This document shows, in pieces, positions 44,173 to 53,200 of a DNA stretch of 64,000 nt. Each line of letters opens with the position of its first letter. The stretch's first letter is position 1. The stretch comes from Methylobacterium tardum (lineage in GTDB: Bacteria > Pseudomonadota > Alphaproteobacteria > Rhizobiales > Beijerinckiaceae). The DNA is taken from NCBI RefSeq assembly GCF_023546765.1, contig NZ_CP097484.1, positions 5,256,501 through 5,320,500 on the forward strand. The letters are read 5' to 3'. The translations under genes were made by a program, and so were the position numbers. The notes below the pieces were generated by a model that was not told the origin of the DNA, did no database searches, and saw nothing but the letters and a program-made list of their open reading frames with translations.

Positions 44173-45120
44173 ATGGCGGCTCCGTCGTCTTTCTCCCTCC
44201 TCGGGGATACCGCCGGCGCGAGCCGCCACCGCATGCCTTCACTGTGGACCCGGCTGCTGCAAGGCGCCGGCGTGCTGGCTGTGCTCGGGCTGGTCGCCTC
44301 TGCCTTTCTGCCGCGCGAAGCCTCCTGGCTGGTGGCTCTGACCGCGGTGATCGTCCTCGGCGTTCCCCACGGTGCCCTGGACGGCGCGGTGGCGGCGCCG
44401 CTGCTGCGCCCCCGATACGGGCGTGCATGGTTCGGGGTCTTTGCCATCCCGTATCTCGGTCTCTCCGCGCTGGTTCTCCTGGCTTGGCAGGTCCTGCCTC
44501 TTGCAACCCTGGCGGGGTTCCTGGCTGTATCGGTTCTGCATTTCGGCGAGGAGGACGCGGGCTCGGGCAGACCAATCGAGGCGCTTGTACGCGGGGGCCT
44601 ACCGATCGCACTGCCAGCGCTGCTACGCCCGGAGGAAACGGCACAGATCTTCTCGGTCGTTGCGCGTATGCCGATGCCGCAGCTTCCCACTTGGTGGTCA
44701 GCCGCAGCGTGGCTCTGGCTTGCCTTGACAGGGGCGTGGCTTCTGACGCGCCAAGCACGGTGGAACGTGCTCGGTGAGATCACGGGCTTGGCTGCGGCCT
44801 TCCTGGCGCTACCACCCCTGACGGCATTCACCCTGTACTTCGTCGGCCTTCATGCGCCCAGGCACATGCTCGCTCTGGTGCGAGACCCGATCAAGGCCCC
44901 TGGCGTTGATACGATGCAGCGGGCCGTCCGCACTTCGCTGCCGATCTTCGCTCTGACCCTCCTACTGGGCGCTGGCCTCTGGCCGCTCTATGCCTCTGGC
45001 TCATCTGACGTGTCGGCCAATCTTCTGACCGTGACGCTCCAGATGTTGTCGGCCCTGACCGTCCCGCACATTCTCCTCGACCACATCGCAGCGCGGCATC
45101 AAAGCCGTTCAGACTATTAG
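44173..45120 (+). CDS. blh: Brp/Blh-family beta-carotene 15,15'-dioxygenase
   Basis: Integral-membrane, iron-dependent oxygenase that cleaves beta-carotene to two retinal molecules, the chromophore of the rhodopsin encoded 5 bp upstream. 315 residues, about eight TM helices. Conserved His are seen in GVPHGALD, SVLHFGEED, GLHAPRHML and TVPHILLDH. No crt genes are in the window, so beta-carotene must come from genes elsewhere. Like the rhodopsin gene it is less GC-biased than its surroundings. Confidence 0.93.
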   Translation: MAAPSSFSLLGDTAGASRHRMPSLWTRLLQGAGVLAVLGLVASAFLPREASWLVALTAVIVLGVPHGALDGAVAAPLLRPRYGRAWFGVFAIPYLGLSALVLLAWQVLPLATLAGFLAVSVLHFGEEDAGSGRPIEALVRGGLPIALPALLRPEETAQIFSVVARMPMPQLPTWWSAAAWLWLALTGAWLLTRQARWNVLGEITGLAAAFLALPPLTAFTLYFVGLHAPRHMLALVRDPIKAPGVDTMQRAVRTSLPIFALTLLLGAGLWPLYASGSSDVSANLLTVTLQMLSALTVPHILLDHIAARHQSRSDY

Positions 45121-45247
45121 CCGCCGCGGTGAGCGCGATGCTTCGAGGATCATGTCGGTTGACGCCAAGGCGAGCCTCCAAGCCGACCTTCCGCTTTCCC
45201 CCTCTCGGACATTACGACGGCTCAGCTGATGTCGCTCAGACCCGTCC

Positions 45248-45952
45248 TCAATCCACCGCCAGCCGGTAGCCGACGCCCCGGACCGTCTGCAGGAACAGCG
45301 GGTTGGCGGGATCGACCTCGGTCTTGCGGCGCAGGCGGTTGATCTGGACGTCGACCGTGCGCTCCATGGCCGCCCCGCCGGAGCCGGCGAGCTGCTCGCG
45401 CTCGACATTGCCGCCTCCGGCCATGGCCAGGATCGTCAGGATCTCGCGCTCGCGGTCGGTGATGCGGATCAGCTCGTCGTCCCGGCGCAGCTCGCCCCGG
45501 TCGATCCGGAACGCGAACGGCCCGAAGGTCACGGCCTCGGCGGCCGCCGCGCGCGGGCGCACGCCGCGCTGGATGATGTTGTTCAGCCGGAGCGTCAGCT
45601 CCCGGGGCTCGAACGGCTTGGGCAGGTAATCGTCGGCGCCGATCTCCAGGCCCATCACCCGGTCGTTCGGGTTGGAGCGGGCGGTGAGCATCAGGATCGG
45701 CACCCGGGAGGTCTCGCGCACGCTGCGGGCGTAGTCGAAGCCGTTCTCGCCGGGCATCATCACGTCGAGCACCATCGCGTCGAACACGACGCTCTGGGCC
45801 CGGGCCCTTGCCTCGGCGGCGCTCGCCGCCGTGGTGACCCGGAACCCTTGGTCGGTGAGGTAGCGGGCGAGCAGGTCGCGCAGGCGGCGGTCGTCGTCGA
45901 CCACGAGGACGTGCGGCGCCTCGTCGGGCAGCTCGGCCCGGGCGGCCGTCAC
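45248..45952 (-). CDS. petR: OmpR-family response regulator, PetR-like
   Basis: 234 residues: N-terminal receiver (LVVDDDRRLRDLL, phospho-Asp in MVLDVMMPG, Lys in YLPKPFEPREL) and C-terminal winged-helix DNA-binding domain (ITDREREILTILA, ERTVDVQINRLRRK, TVRGVGYRLAVD). The start overlaps the stop of the MarR-type gene by 4 bp, the arrangement of Rhodobacter petP-petR, where it is needed for cytochrome bc1 expression. No histidine kinase is adjacent, also typical of petR. Confidence 0.9.
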   Translation of the reverse strand: MTAARAELPDEAPHVLVVDDDRRLRDLLARYLTDQGFRVTTAASAAEARARAQSVVFDAMVLDVMMPGENGFDYARSVRETSRVPILMLTARSNPNDRVMGLEIGADDYLPKPFEPRELTLRLNNIIQRGVRPRAAAAEAVTFGPFAFRIDRGELRRDDELIRITDREREILTILAMAGGGNVEREQLAGSGGAAMERTVDVQINRLRRKTEVDPANPLFLQTVRGVGYRLAVD

Positions 45953-46584
45953 GCGCCGCCCCCGCCGGTCGCGCGGAAATCGGCCGCGCGCGGGTCGGTT
46001 GCACGGGCGTCGGCCGCGCTCCCGCGCCGTGCCATCAGGCGCTGGACCGCCGGGCGGTCCTCCGGCTCGATCATCGCCATCAGGAAGTCCTCCGGGGAGC
46101 CCCGCGCGTCCGGTGCGGCGAGGGCCCGGGCGAGGCGGCGCGCCTGGACCCGCGTGAGGTCGGCCGCGAGCCCGGCGCCGGCCTCCGTGCAGTACAGCAG
46201 GCGCTGGCGCCGGTCGCTCGAACCCGGCTTCTGCGCGATGTAGCCCTGCCCGATCAGGTCCTTGAGCACCCGGTTCAGGCTCTGCTTGGTGATGCGCAGG
46301 ATGTCGAGGAGCTCGGCGATGGTCAGGCCCGGATAGCGGTCGACGAAGTGCAGCACCCGGTGGTGGGCCCGGCCGAAGCCGTAATCCGCCAGGATCCGGT
46401 CGGGATCGCCCACGAAATCCCGGTAGGCGAAGAACAGGAGCTCGATCAGGTCGTCGCTGCCGAGGGTCGCCGGCGCGGCGCCCGGGACGGGCTTGGCCGC
46501 GAAGGACCCTTCGCGCGGGGCTGTCCGTGTCACGGCGCGGCCGCTCCCAACGGGTGATAGGTCAGTCTCCGTGACGTTTCCCAA
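45949..46584 (-). CDS. petP: MarR-family transcriptional regulator, PetP-like
   Basis: 211 residues. Central winged helix-turn-helix of MarR type (FGRAHHRVLHFVDRYPG, ELLDILRITKQSLNRVLKDLIGQGYI, SDRRQRLLYCTEAG). N-terminal 45 residues are basic and probably disordered; the C-terminus is extended and Arg/Ala-rich. Overlaps petR by ATGA, so both are made from one transcript. Identification as PetP rests on the pairing with petR. Confidence 0.87.
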   Translation of the reverse strand: MGNVTETDLSPVGSGRAVTRTAPREGSFAAKPVPGAAPATLGSDDLIELLFFAYRDFVGDPDRILADYGFGRAHHRVLHFVDRYPGLTIAELLDILRITKQSLNRVLKDLIGQGYIAQKPGSSDRRQRLLYCTEAGAGLAADLTRVQARRLARALAAPDARGSPEDFLMAMIEPEDRPAVQRLMARRGSAADARATDPRAADFRATGGGGA

Positions 46585-46710
46585 GCACGGCCGGGCCCGT
46601 CAACCCTGATCGCCGCCGATCGGTGTCGCGACGTTGACCTTGCCACCATGGCAAGCCCTAGCGTGCCCGAATCGACCCTGGATCGGCACTTGCGCGGAGG
46701 GGAAACAGGC

Positions 46711-47199
46711 ATGCGACATCTCGGGCCAGCTCTGGGCCTCGGGCTCGTTCTGACCGCGGGCACGGCCCTCGCCCAGCATTCAGCTCACAGTTCGTCCGCG
46801 CACGGGCCCGGCCGCGACCCGCCGGCGACGCAGGGCTTCAAGGCCGCGCACGGCGCGATGATGCGCGCCATGGCGGTCCCCTATACGGGGGATCCGGACG
46901 TCGATTTCCGGCTTCAGATGATCCCGCATCACCAGGGCGCGATCGCGATGGCGCAGGTCGCCCTCGTGCACGCGACCGATCCCTGGACCCGTCAGCTCGC
47001 CGAGGCGGTGATCGTCGAGCAGCAGCGCGAGATCGCCGAGATGGAGGCCTGGCTCACCCGGCGGGGCGTGGCCGTGCCGGCCGGCGGGGCGCCGCAGCAC
47101 GTCCTGACGGCGGACTCGTTCCGGAGCCAGTCTGCCGAGGCCGGGACCCGCGCGGAGATGCGCGGCCAGTCCTGGGCACCGGGCGCGGGCATCCGCTAG
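46711..47199 (+). CDS. DUF305-family secreted metal-associated protein
   Basis: 162 residues with signal peptide (MRHLGPALGLGLVLTAGTALA). The mature protein has a His-rich start (QHSAHSSSAHGPG) and the DUF305 core: DVDFRLQMIPHHQGAIAMAQVAL with the conserved MIPHHQGAI, and EQQREIAEMEAWLTRRG. DUF305 proteins are ferritin-like helical bundles often found near copper genes; metal binding is inferred. The start at 46711 is preferred to 46648 because of the signal peptide. Confidence 0.87.
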   Translation: MRHLGPALGLGLVLTAGTALAQHSAHSSSAHGPGRDPPATQGFKAAHGAMMRAMAVPYTGDPDVDFRLQMIPHHQGAIAMAQVALVHATDPWTRQLAEAVIVEQQREIAEMEAWLTRRGVAVPAGGAPQHVLTADSFRSQSAEAGTRAEMRGQSWAPGAGIR

Positions 47200-47282
47200 C
47201 GCACTGCGCCCGGCGCAGGCTTGCGGGAGGTCGGATCGCTCCGCTACGCATCCCGGATTGGGCGGACGGAGCGACCGAGAGC

Positions 47283-48650
47283 ATGGCCGAGGCAGCTGAA
47301 CCGGGCCCGCGCCGCCTGTGGATCCGCGATCCGCTCGCCATCCTGGCCGAGGGGGCCGGCGGCGGGGTGGTGGTCGCGGGCACCCGGATCGTCGAGCACG
47401 TGCCGGCGGGCGCGAAGCCCGCGGCGCCCGTCGACGAGACCTTCGACGCGTCGCGCCACGTGGTCATCCCCGGGCTGATCAACACCCACCATCACGCCTT
47501 CCAGACTCTGACCCGCGCCCATCCGCTCGCGATCAACAAGCCGCTCTTCCCCTGGCTGAAGGCGCTCTACACGGTCTGGGGGCGGATCACCCCGGAGGCG
47601 TTCCGGCTCGCCACGCAGGTGGCCTTCACCGAGCTGCTGCTCTCGGGCTGCACCACCGCGGGCGACCACCATTACCTGTTCCCGAAGGGCCTGGAGGATT
47701 CGATGGACGTCCAGGTCGTGGAGGCCCGGGCCCTCGGGATCCGCGCCGCCATCACCCGCGGCTCCATGAGCCTGTCCGACCGGGAGGGCGGCCTGCCCCC
47801 CGCGGCGCTGACGCAGGACGATGACACGATCCTCGCCGATTGCGAGCGGGTGCTGAACCTGTTCCACGATCCCGCCCCGGGCGCGATGGTGCAGGTCGCG
47901 CTCGCGCCGTGCTCGCCCTTCGCGGTGACCAAGCGCCTGATGTGCGAGAGCGCCACGCTGGCCGCCCGGCACGCGTGCCGGCTCCACACCCATCTCGGCG
48001 AGACGCTGGACGAGGACGATTACTGCCAGTCGATGTTCGGCTGCCGGCCAGTGGAGTATCTGGAGGAGGTCGGCTGGCTGAACGACCGGGTCTGGCTCGC
48101 CCACGGCATCCACTTCACCGATGCCGAGGTCGCGCGGCTCGGCAGGGCCGGCGTCGGCGTGTGCCACTGCCCGACCTCGAACATGACCCTGGCCTCCGGC
48201 CGCTGCCGCACCTGCGACCTGGAGGCGGCGGGTTCGCCCGTCGGCCTCGGGGTCGACGGCTCGGCCTCGAACGACAGCTCGAACCTGATGGAGGGCGTGC
48301 GCCACGCCCTGATGATCAACCGGCTGACCTACGGGGCCGAGGCCGTAACGCATTTGGACGCGCTGCGCTGGGCGACCGAGGGCTCGGCGGCGTGCCTCGG
48401 CCGCTCCGATATCGGCCGGATCGCGCCGGGCCGGGAGGCCGACCTCGCGCTGTTCACTCTGGACGAACTGCGCTTCTCCGGCGCCCACGACCCGCTGGCG
48501 GCTCTCGTCCTGTGCGGCGCCACCCGGGCCGACCGGGTGATGGTGGCGGGTCAGTGGCGGGTGATCGACGGGCAGCCGCTCGGGGTCGATACCGGGCTGC
48601 TGCGCGAGGCCCATTCCCGGCTGGCGGTGGACTTGTTCGGGGCGGTGTAG
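47283..48650 (+). CDS. 8-oxoguanine deaminase (amidohydrolase superfamily)
   Basis: 455 residues; converts 8-oxoguanine to uric acid plus ammonia. Metal-binding HxH lies in GLINTHHHAFQ, later His in THLGETLDEDDY and AHGIHFTD, and Asp in GLGVDGSASNDSSNL. The CHCPTSNMTLASGRCRTCDLE segment is typical of this deaminase clade of the ATZ/TRZ family. It stands alone between the DUF305 gene and a family C repeat; no xanthine or urate genes are nearby. Atrazine-chlorohydrolase-like activity is a less likely alternative. Confidence 0.87.
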   Translation: MAEAAEPGPRRLWIRDPLAILAEGAGGGVVVAGTRIVEHVPAGAKPAAPVDETFDASRHVVIPGLINTHHHAFQTLTRAHPLAINKPLFPWLKALYTVWGRITPEAFRLATQVAFTELLLSGCTTAGDHHYLFPKGLEDSMDVQVVEARALGIRAAITRGSMSLSDREGGLPPAALTQDDDTILADCERVLNLFHDPAPGAMVQVALAPCSPFAVTKRLMCESATLAARHACRLHTHLGETLDEDDYCQSMFGCRPVEYLEEVGWLNDRVWLAHGIHFTDAEVARLGRAGVGVCHCPTSNMTLASGRCRTCDLEAAGSPVGLGVDGSASNDSSNLMEGVRHALMINRLTYGAEAVTHLDALRWATEGSAACLGRSDIGRIAPGREADLALFTLDELRFSGAHDPLAALVLCGATRADRVMVAGQWRVIDGQPLGVDTGLLREAHSRLAVDLFGAV

Positions 48651-48675
48651 AGGGCGAGCCCTGACCCGACCCGCT

Positions 48676-48769
48676 CCGTCATCGCGAGCGTCAGCGAAGC
48701 GACCCAGGGCAGCGCGCGATCTCGGGATGTGGTGTGTCCCTGGATTGCTTCGCTCCGCTCGCGAAGACG
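48676..48769. repeat. Palindromic intergenic repeat, family C
   Basis: Arms CGTCATCGCGAGCGTCAGCG, AAGCGACCCAGGG and the complementary CCCTGGATTGCTTCGCTCCG, CTCGCGAAGACG. Other copies lie at 53075, 57239 and 59433. Located between the deaminase and ftfL stop codons (convergent genes). Confidence 0.8.
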
Positions 48770-48905
48770 AGCGGCCCACTTCGCGCTGCGTTCGCCGAAC
48801 TGACGAGGCGTCGCGCGGTGGAAACTGTCCCGTCCGCGCCGGCCTGCGCGTCCGTCACGCCTGAACGGCGGGGCTCGTCCCTGGGCGAGCCCCGCGCGAC
48901 GATCC

Positions 48906-50578
48906 TCAGAACAGCCCGTCGATCTGCCCGTTGGCATCCAGCCGGATCGTGTCGGCGGCCGGCACCCGGGGCAGGCCCGGCATGGTCATGATCTCCCCGC
49001 AGATCGCCACCACGAAGCCGGCGCCGGCCGAGAGCCGGACGTCGCGCACGCCGACGATGTGGCCCTCGGGGGCGCCCATCAGGGTCGGGTCGGTGGAGAA
49101 CGAGTACTGGGTCTTGGCCATGCAGATCGGCAGGTGGCCGTAGCCGTCCTTCTCGAAGGTGGCGAGCTTGCCGGCGGCCTTGGTCTCGATCTGGATGTCG
49201 GCGGCGCCGTACAGCTTGGTGGCGATCGCCCGGATCTTGTCGGTGAGCCGGCTCTCGGTCTCGTAGGCGTGCCGGATCGGGGCCGGCTCGGCCTGGCTGA
49301 GCTTCACCACCGCGCGGGCCAGCTCCTCGGCGCCGGCGCCGCCCTCGGCCCAGTGGCGGCAGGTGATCGCCTCGACGTCGAGGCGCTCGCGGCACAGCTC
49401 CTTGAGCTTGGCGTGCTCGGCGTCGGTGTCGGCGTGGAAGTGGTTGACGCCGACCACCACCGGCAGGCCGAAGCCGCGCAGGTTGGTGACGTGCCGGGCG
49501 AGGTTGGCGAACCCCTTCTCCAGGGCGTCGATGTTCTCGCCGCCCAGGTTCTTCTTGTCGACGCCGCCGTGCATCTTGAGGGCGCGGATCGTCGCCACGA
49601 CCACCACAGCCGAGGGGGCGAGGCCCGCCTGCCGGCACTTGATGTCCAAAAACTTCTCGGCGCCGAGATCGGCGCCGAAGCCGGCTTCCGTCACCGTGTA
49701 GTCGGCGAGCCGCAGGCCGGCCCGCGTGGCGATCACCGAGTTGCAGCCATGGGCGATGTTGGCGAAGGGGCCGCCGTGGATCAGCGCCGGGTTGCCCTCG
49801 AGCGTCTGCACGAGGTTCGGCTGCAGGGCGTCCTTGAGCAGCACCGTCATGGCGCCGGTGGCCTTCACGTCCTTGAGGGTGACGAGCTTGCGGTCGCGGG
49901 TCTCGGCGATGACGATCCGGCCGAGGCGCTCCTCCAGGTCGGCCAGATCCTTGGCGAGGCAGAACACCGCCATCACCTCGGAGGCCACCGTGATGTCGAA
50001 CCCGTCCTCGCGGGGGAAGCCGTTGGCGACGCCGCCGAGCGACTGGGTGATCTGACGGAGCGCGCGGTCGTTCATGTCGGCGACGCGGCGCCAGTGGATG
50101 CGGCGGACGTCGATGTTGAGCTCGTTCGCCCAGTAGACGTGGTTGTCGATCAGCGCGGCCGCGAGGCTGTGGGCCGACGTGATGGCGTGGAAGTCGCCGG
50201 TGAAGTGCAGGTTGATCTGCTCCATCGGCACGACCTGCGCCTTGCCGCCGCCGGCAGCGCCCCCTTCATGCCGAAGCACGGCCCGAGCGAGGGCTCGCGC
50301 AGGCAGATCATGGTCTTCTCGCCGATGCGGTTCAGGGCGTCGCCCAGGCCCACCGTGGTGGTGGTCTTGCCCTCGCCGGCCGGGGTCGGGGAGATCGCGG
50401 TGACCAGCACGAGCTTGCCGGGCTTCCGGCTCTCCAGCCCGGCGATGTAGCCGTGGTCGATCTTGGCGATGTGCTTGCCGTAATTGTGGAGCGCGTCATC
50501 CGGGATGCCGAGTCGCTCGGCGACCTGCGCGATCGGCTTCAGGGTCGCGGCGCGGGCGATCTCGATGTCTGACGGCAT
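48906..50578 (-). CDS. ftfL: Formate-tetrahydrofolate ligase, frameshifted as sequenced
   Basis: ATP-dependent ligase making 10-formyl-tetrahydrofolate, the entry of formate carbon into the serine cycle of methylotrophs. The N-terminal frame (50578 down to about 50265) has [20 protein letters not shown] and [13 protein letters not shown]; the rest ([43 protein letters not shown]) is in the -1 frame. The break falls in a run of five C on the plus strand (50260-50264); six would read [15 protein letters not shown], the family sequence. GGGAGGGA precedes the start. The full length of about 557 residues is normal. A sequence error is likely, because this gene is central to C1 assimilation. Confidence 0.9.
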
Positions 50579-50725
50579 GGGCGTTCCCTCCCTGGATTGC
50601 GGGCTCGGCGCCCGACCGCCGGCTGTTGCCGTGCGGGTGACCGGTCGTGCGGGCAGCCGCCCGCGAACGGCTGCGCACTGTGCGTCAAACCGTTCGGAAA
50701 TGCGCGTCGATTTTTATGAGGTGGC

Positions 50726-50744
50726 CGACAAAATACTCTTGTCG
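50726..50744. promoter_or_regulatory. Inverted repeat upstream of ftfL (possible operator)
   Basis: CGACAAAATACTCTTGTCG: 6-bp arms CGACAA/TTGTCG with a 7-bp A+T-rich centre, about 150 bp upstream of the ftfL start in one of the few A+T-rich patches. It could be a regulator site, for instance for a LysR-type protein such as QscR that controls serine-cycle genes in Methylobacterium. The rest of the 471-bp gap 50579-51049 holds a family B repeat. Confidence 0.35.
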
Positions 50745-50861
50745 ATCCGGAAAGGATGGTCACCTCGGCGTTCACCGCGCGTCCCCCTGGCCTATTAGGC
50801 CAAAGGCAACACGCTTTGAAAAACTCATTTCCGTGTTGACCGCCATCGGCCGGAGATCCGC

Positions 50862-50979
50862 GCCGTCATTCCGGGGCGCCGAAGGCGAGCCCGGAACCCA
50901 GAACCGCGATCGGTGCCGGATCTTGGCGGGCCGGCGGATCTGGATTCCGGGCTCCGCTGCGCGGCCCCGGAATGACGGG
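50862..50979. repeat. Palindromic intergenic repeat, family B
   Basis: Arms GCCGTCATTCCGGGGCGCC and GCGGCCCCGGAATGACGG with inner CCCGGAACCCAGAACCGCG and GGCGGATCTGGATTCCGGG. Lies between the divergently placed ftfL start and the end of the TPR gene. Confidence 0.8.
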
Positions 50980-51049
50980 AGGAAGCGGCCGCGGTGCGCC
51001 GACACCGCGGAGAGCCGTGAGCGCTCCGGGAAGGACGGGCGCGGCCCCG

Positions 51050-52918
51050 TCAGCCCCCGGACTTCTTGGCCTTGTCGGCGGCGCCCGGCGCCTCGTGCGG
51101 CTGCGGCGCGCCCTTCGGCAGCTCCGGGTTCTCGGCGTTGTGCGGGGCGGCGACCGGGGCCGGCACGGTCTCGGCGGTGGCGGTCGGCTTCTCGATGTCG
51201 GGCAGGCCGTCCTTCAGCTTCGCGTTGATCTGCGCGAGGTCGTCCGGCTCGGGGTTCAGGTCCTTGGCGTGCTGCCACTGGAACTTGCCCTCGAGGCGCC
51301 GGCCGGAGCGCCAGTAGGCGTCGCCCAGGTGGTCGTTGATGGTCGGATCGCCGGGCTTCAGCTCGACCGCCTTCTCCAGTTCGCGCACCGCGTCGTCCCA
51401 GCGGCCGAGGCGGAAATAGGCCCAGCCGAGGCTGTCGGCGATCATGCCGTCGCGGGGGCTCGCGTCAGCGGCCTGCTGCAGCAGCTTGAACGCCTCGTCG
51501 ATATTGGTGTTCTGGTCGACCCAGGAATAGCCCAGGTAGTTCATCACCTGCGCCTTGGCGGCCGGCTGGCTGGCCGGCACCAGGGACAGGGCCTTCTTCA
51601 GGTCGGCCTCGGCCTTCGGCCATTGCTTGGCGCGCTCGTAGGCGGTGCCGCGGAAGTAGTAGGTCGTCCAGTAATTGGATTGCGGCCGGTCGCCGATCAG
51701 GTCGATGGCGCGGGTGTAGGTCGCCGCCGCCTCCTCGTACTTCTTGCGCGCGCGCTGGACGTTGCCGAGCGCGGTGATCACGTCGATGTCGTCCGGATGC
51801 GCCTTCATGGTGGCGTCGAGATGCTCGAGCGCCTCGTCGCCCTTGCCCATCTGCTCCAGGTTCTGGCCGATCTGGATGTCGCCGTTGAGCTTGAGCGGGG
51901 AATTGGCGGGAATCTGCGCGTAGGCCTCGTTGGCGCGCTCGGGCTGCTTCATCCGGTCGAGGGTGTCGGCCAGCGTCAGCCGGGCGAGGGCGTGGTCGGG
52001 GGCGAGATAGAGCGCCAGCCGCAGGTAGATCACGGCGGGCAGCTCGTCGCCCTGCGTCGAGCCCGCGGAGCCCAGCCCGTACAGCACCTCGGCGGCGCCC
52101 TCCTGGGCGTTGCCGATCAGGCGCGTGAGCGGCTTGCCGGCCTTGAGCTTGTCGAGGGCGTCGCGCACCAGCGGATGGCGGGGCGAGAGCTGGTCGAAAT
52201 CGGAATAGGCCTGGATCGCCAAGTCGGTGCGGCCGAGGCTCGCCTCCATCCGCGCGTAGGCATCGACGATGCGCAGGGTGTTGCGGTCGGCCTCGTAGGC
52301 CGCCTTCAGGCGGCGCTCGGCCTCGGCATTGTCGCCGGTCACCGCCGCGATCAGGCCGGCATGGTAGTCGCGGAACGTGTTGTAGTAGCGCTCGCCGCGG
52401 AGCTTGTTGACCGTCTCCAGCGCCTTCTTGCCGTCACCGGCGCCGGCATACGACCAGGCGGTGAGCAGCGTCGCGGTCAGGTCCGTGGCGGCGCCCCGGC
52501 CGCTGCGCGAAAAATTCTGGCGGGCGGCGGCCCATTGGCCGGCCTTGATCTGGCGCACCCCGAGGGAGAGGTTGGCGAGCCCGTTGGTCGGATCGCGGGC
52601 GATCAGCTTCTCGGCGGTGCGGAACGCGTCCGGCAGGGCGCCATCGGCGAGCAGCGAGATGAAGGCGCGCTCGGCGAGTTCCGCGTTGCGCGGGTCGGCC
52701 TTGACCGCCTCGCGGTAGAAGGTCGCCGCCGCCGCCGTGTCCCGGGACGCGCCCGCGATGTAGGCGGAGAGGAAGTTGCCCTCCAGCGAATCCGCGGGCT
52801 CGTAGTCGAGCACCGGGGTCGATTCCCTCGGCTGCGCGGCGAGCCCGGTCTGCGGAAGCCCGGCGGCGAGCAGCAGGGCGAGCGCCGAAACGCTCCGGCG
52901 GGCGCGAGATGTCATCAT
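51050..52918 (-). CDS. Secreted tetratricopeptide-repeat protein
   Basis: 622 residues with a Sec signal (MMTSRARRSVSALALLLAAGL, then PQTGLA). About ten TPR units run through the protein, for example NAELAERAFISLLADGALPDAF, ATLLTAWSYAGAGDGKKALETV, VITALGNVQRARKKYEEAAATYTRAI and DSLGWAYFRLGRWDDAVRELEKAVEL. The C-terminal 60 residues are Pro/Ala/Glu-rich. It follows the ETF-QO gene on the same strand, a conserved Rhizobiales arrangement. Function unknown; an envelope assembly scaffold is plausible. Confidence 0.88.
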   Translation of the reverse strand: MMTSRARRSVSALALLLAAGLPQTGLAAQPRESTPVLDYEPADSLEGNFLSAYIAGASRDTAAAATFYREAVKADPRNAELAERAFISLLADGALPDAFRTAEKLIARDPTNGLANLSLGVRQIKAGQWAAARQNFSRSGRGAATDLTATLLTAWSYAGAGDGKKALETVNKLRGERYYNTFRDYHAGLIAAVTGDNAEAERRLKAAYEADRNTLRIVDAYARMEASLGRTDLAIQAYSDFDQLSPRHPLVRDALDKLKAGKPLTRLIGNAQEGAAEVLYGLGSAGSTQGDELPAVIYLRLALYLAPDHALARLTLADTLDRMKQPERANEAYAQIPANSPLKLNGDIQIGQNLEQMGKGDEALEHLDATMKAHPDDIDVITALGNVQRARKKYEEAAATYTRAIDLIGDRPQSNYWTTYYFRGTAYERAKQWPKAEADLKKALSLVPASQPAAKAQVMNYLGYSWVDQNTNIDEAFKLLQQAADASPRDGMIADSLGWAYFRLGRWDDAVRELEKAVELKPGDPTINDHLGDAYWRSGRRLEGKFQWQHAKDLNPEPDDLAQINAKLKDGLPDIEKPTATAETVPAPVAAPHNAENPELPKGAPQPHEAPGAADKAKKSGG

Positions 52919-53074
52919 GAACCGATCGCGGCTCCTGGGCGCCGGCTCGCAAGAGGGCCGGGCGCGAGAATGGCGGGGCGTCCCCGAAAAAACGCTGGGG
53001 ACACTGAACCCATCCCGCCAGCCCCGCAAGGCGAAAGGATGGCGCGGAGGCGGATGCCCAGGTCGTCCGCCTTC

Positions 53075-53169
53075 CCGTCCTCGCGAGCGCAGCGAAGCAA
53101 TCCAGGGCGGCGGGACTTCCCAGGACGTCGCGCATCCCTGGATTGCTTCGCTGCGCTCGCAAGGACGGG
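53075..53169. repeat. Palindromic intergenic repeat, family C
   Basis: Arms CCGTCCTCGCGAGCGCAGCG, AAGCAATCCAGGG and CCCTGGATTGCTTCGCTGCG, CTCGCAAGGACGG. Lies in the 282-bp gap between ETF-QO and the TPR gene on the same strand. Confidence 0.82.
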
Positions 53170-53200
53170 GGGGCCTCGGCTCCTGGGCCGAGGGCGGCCC

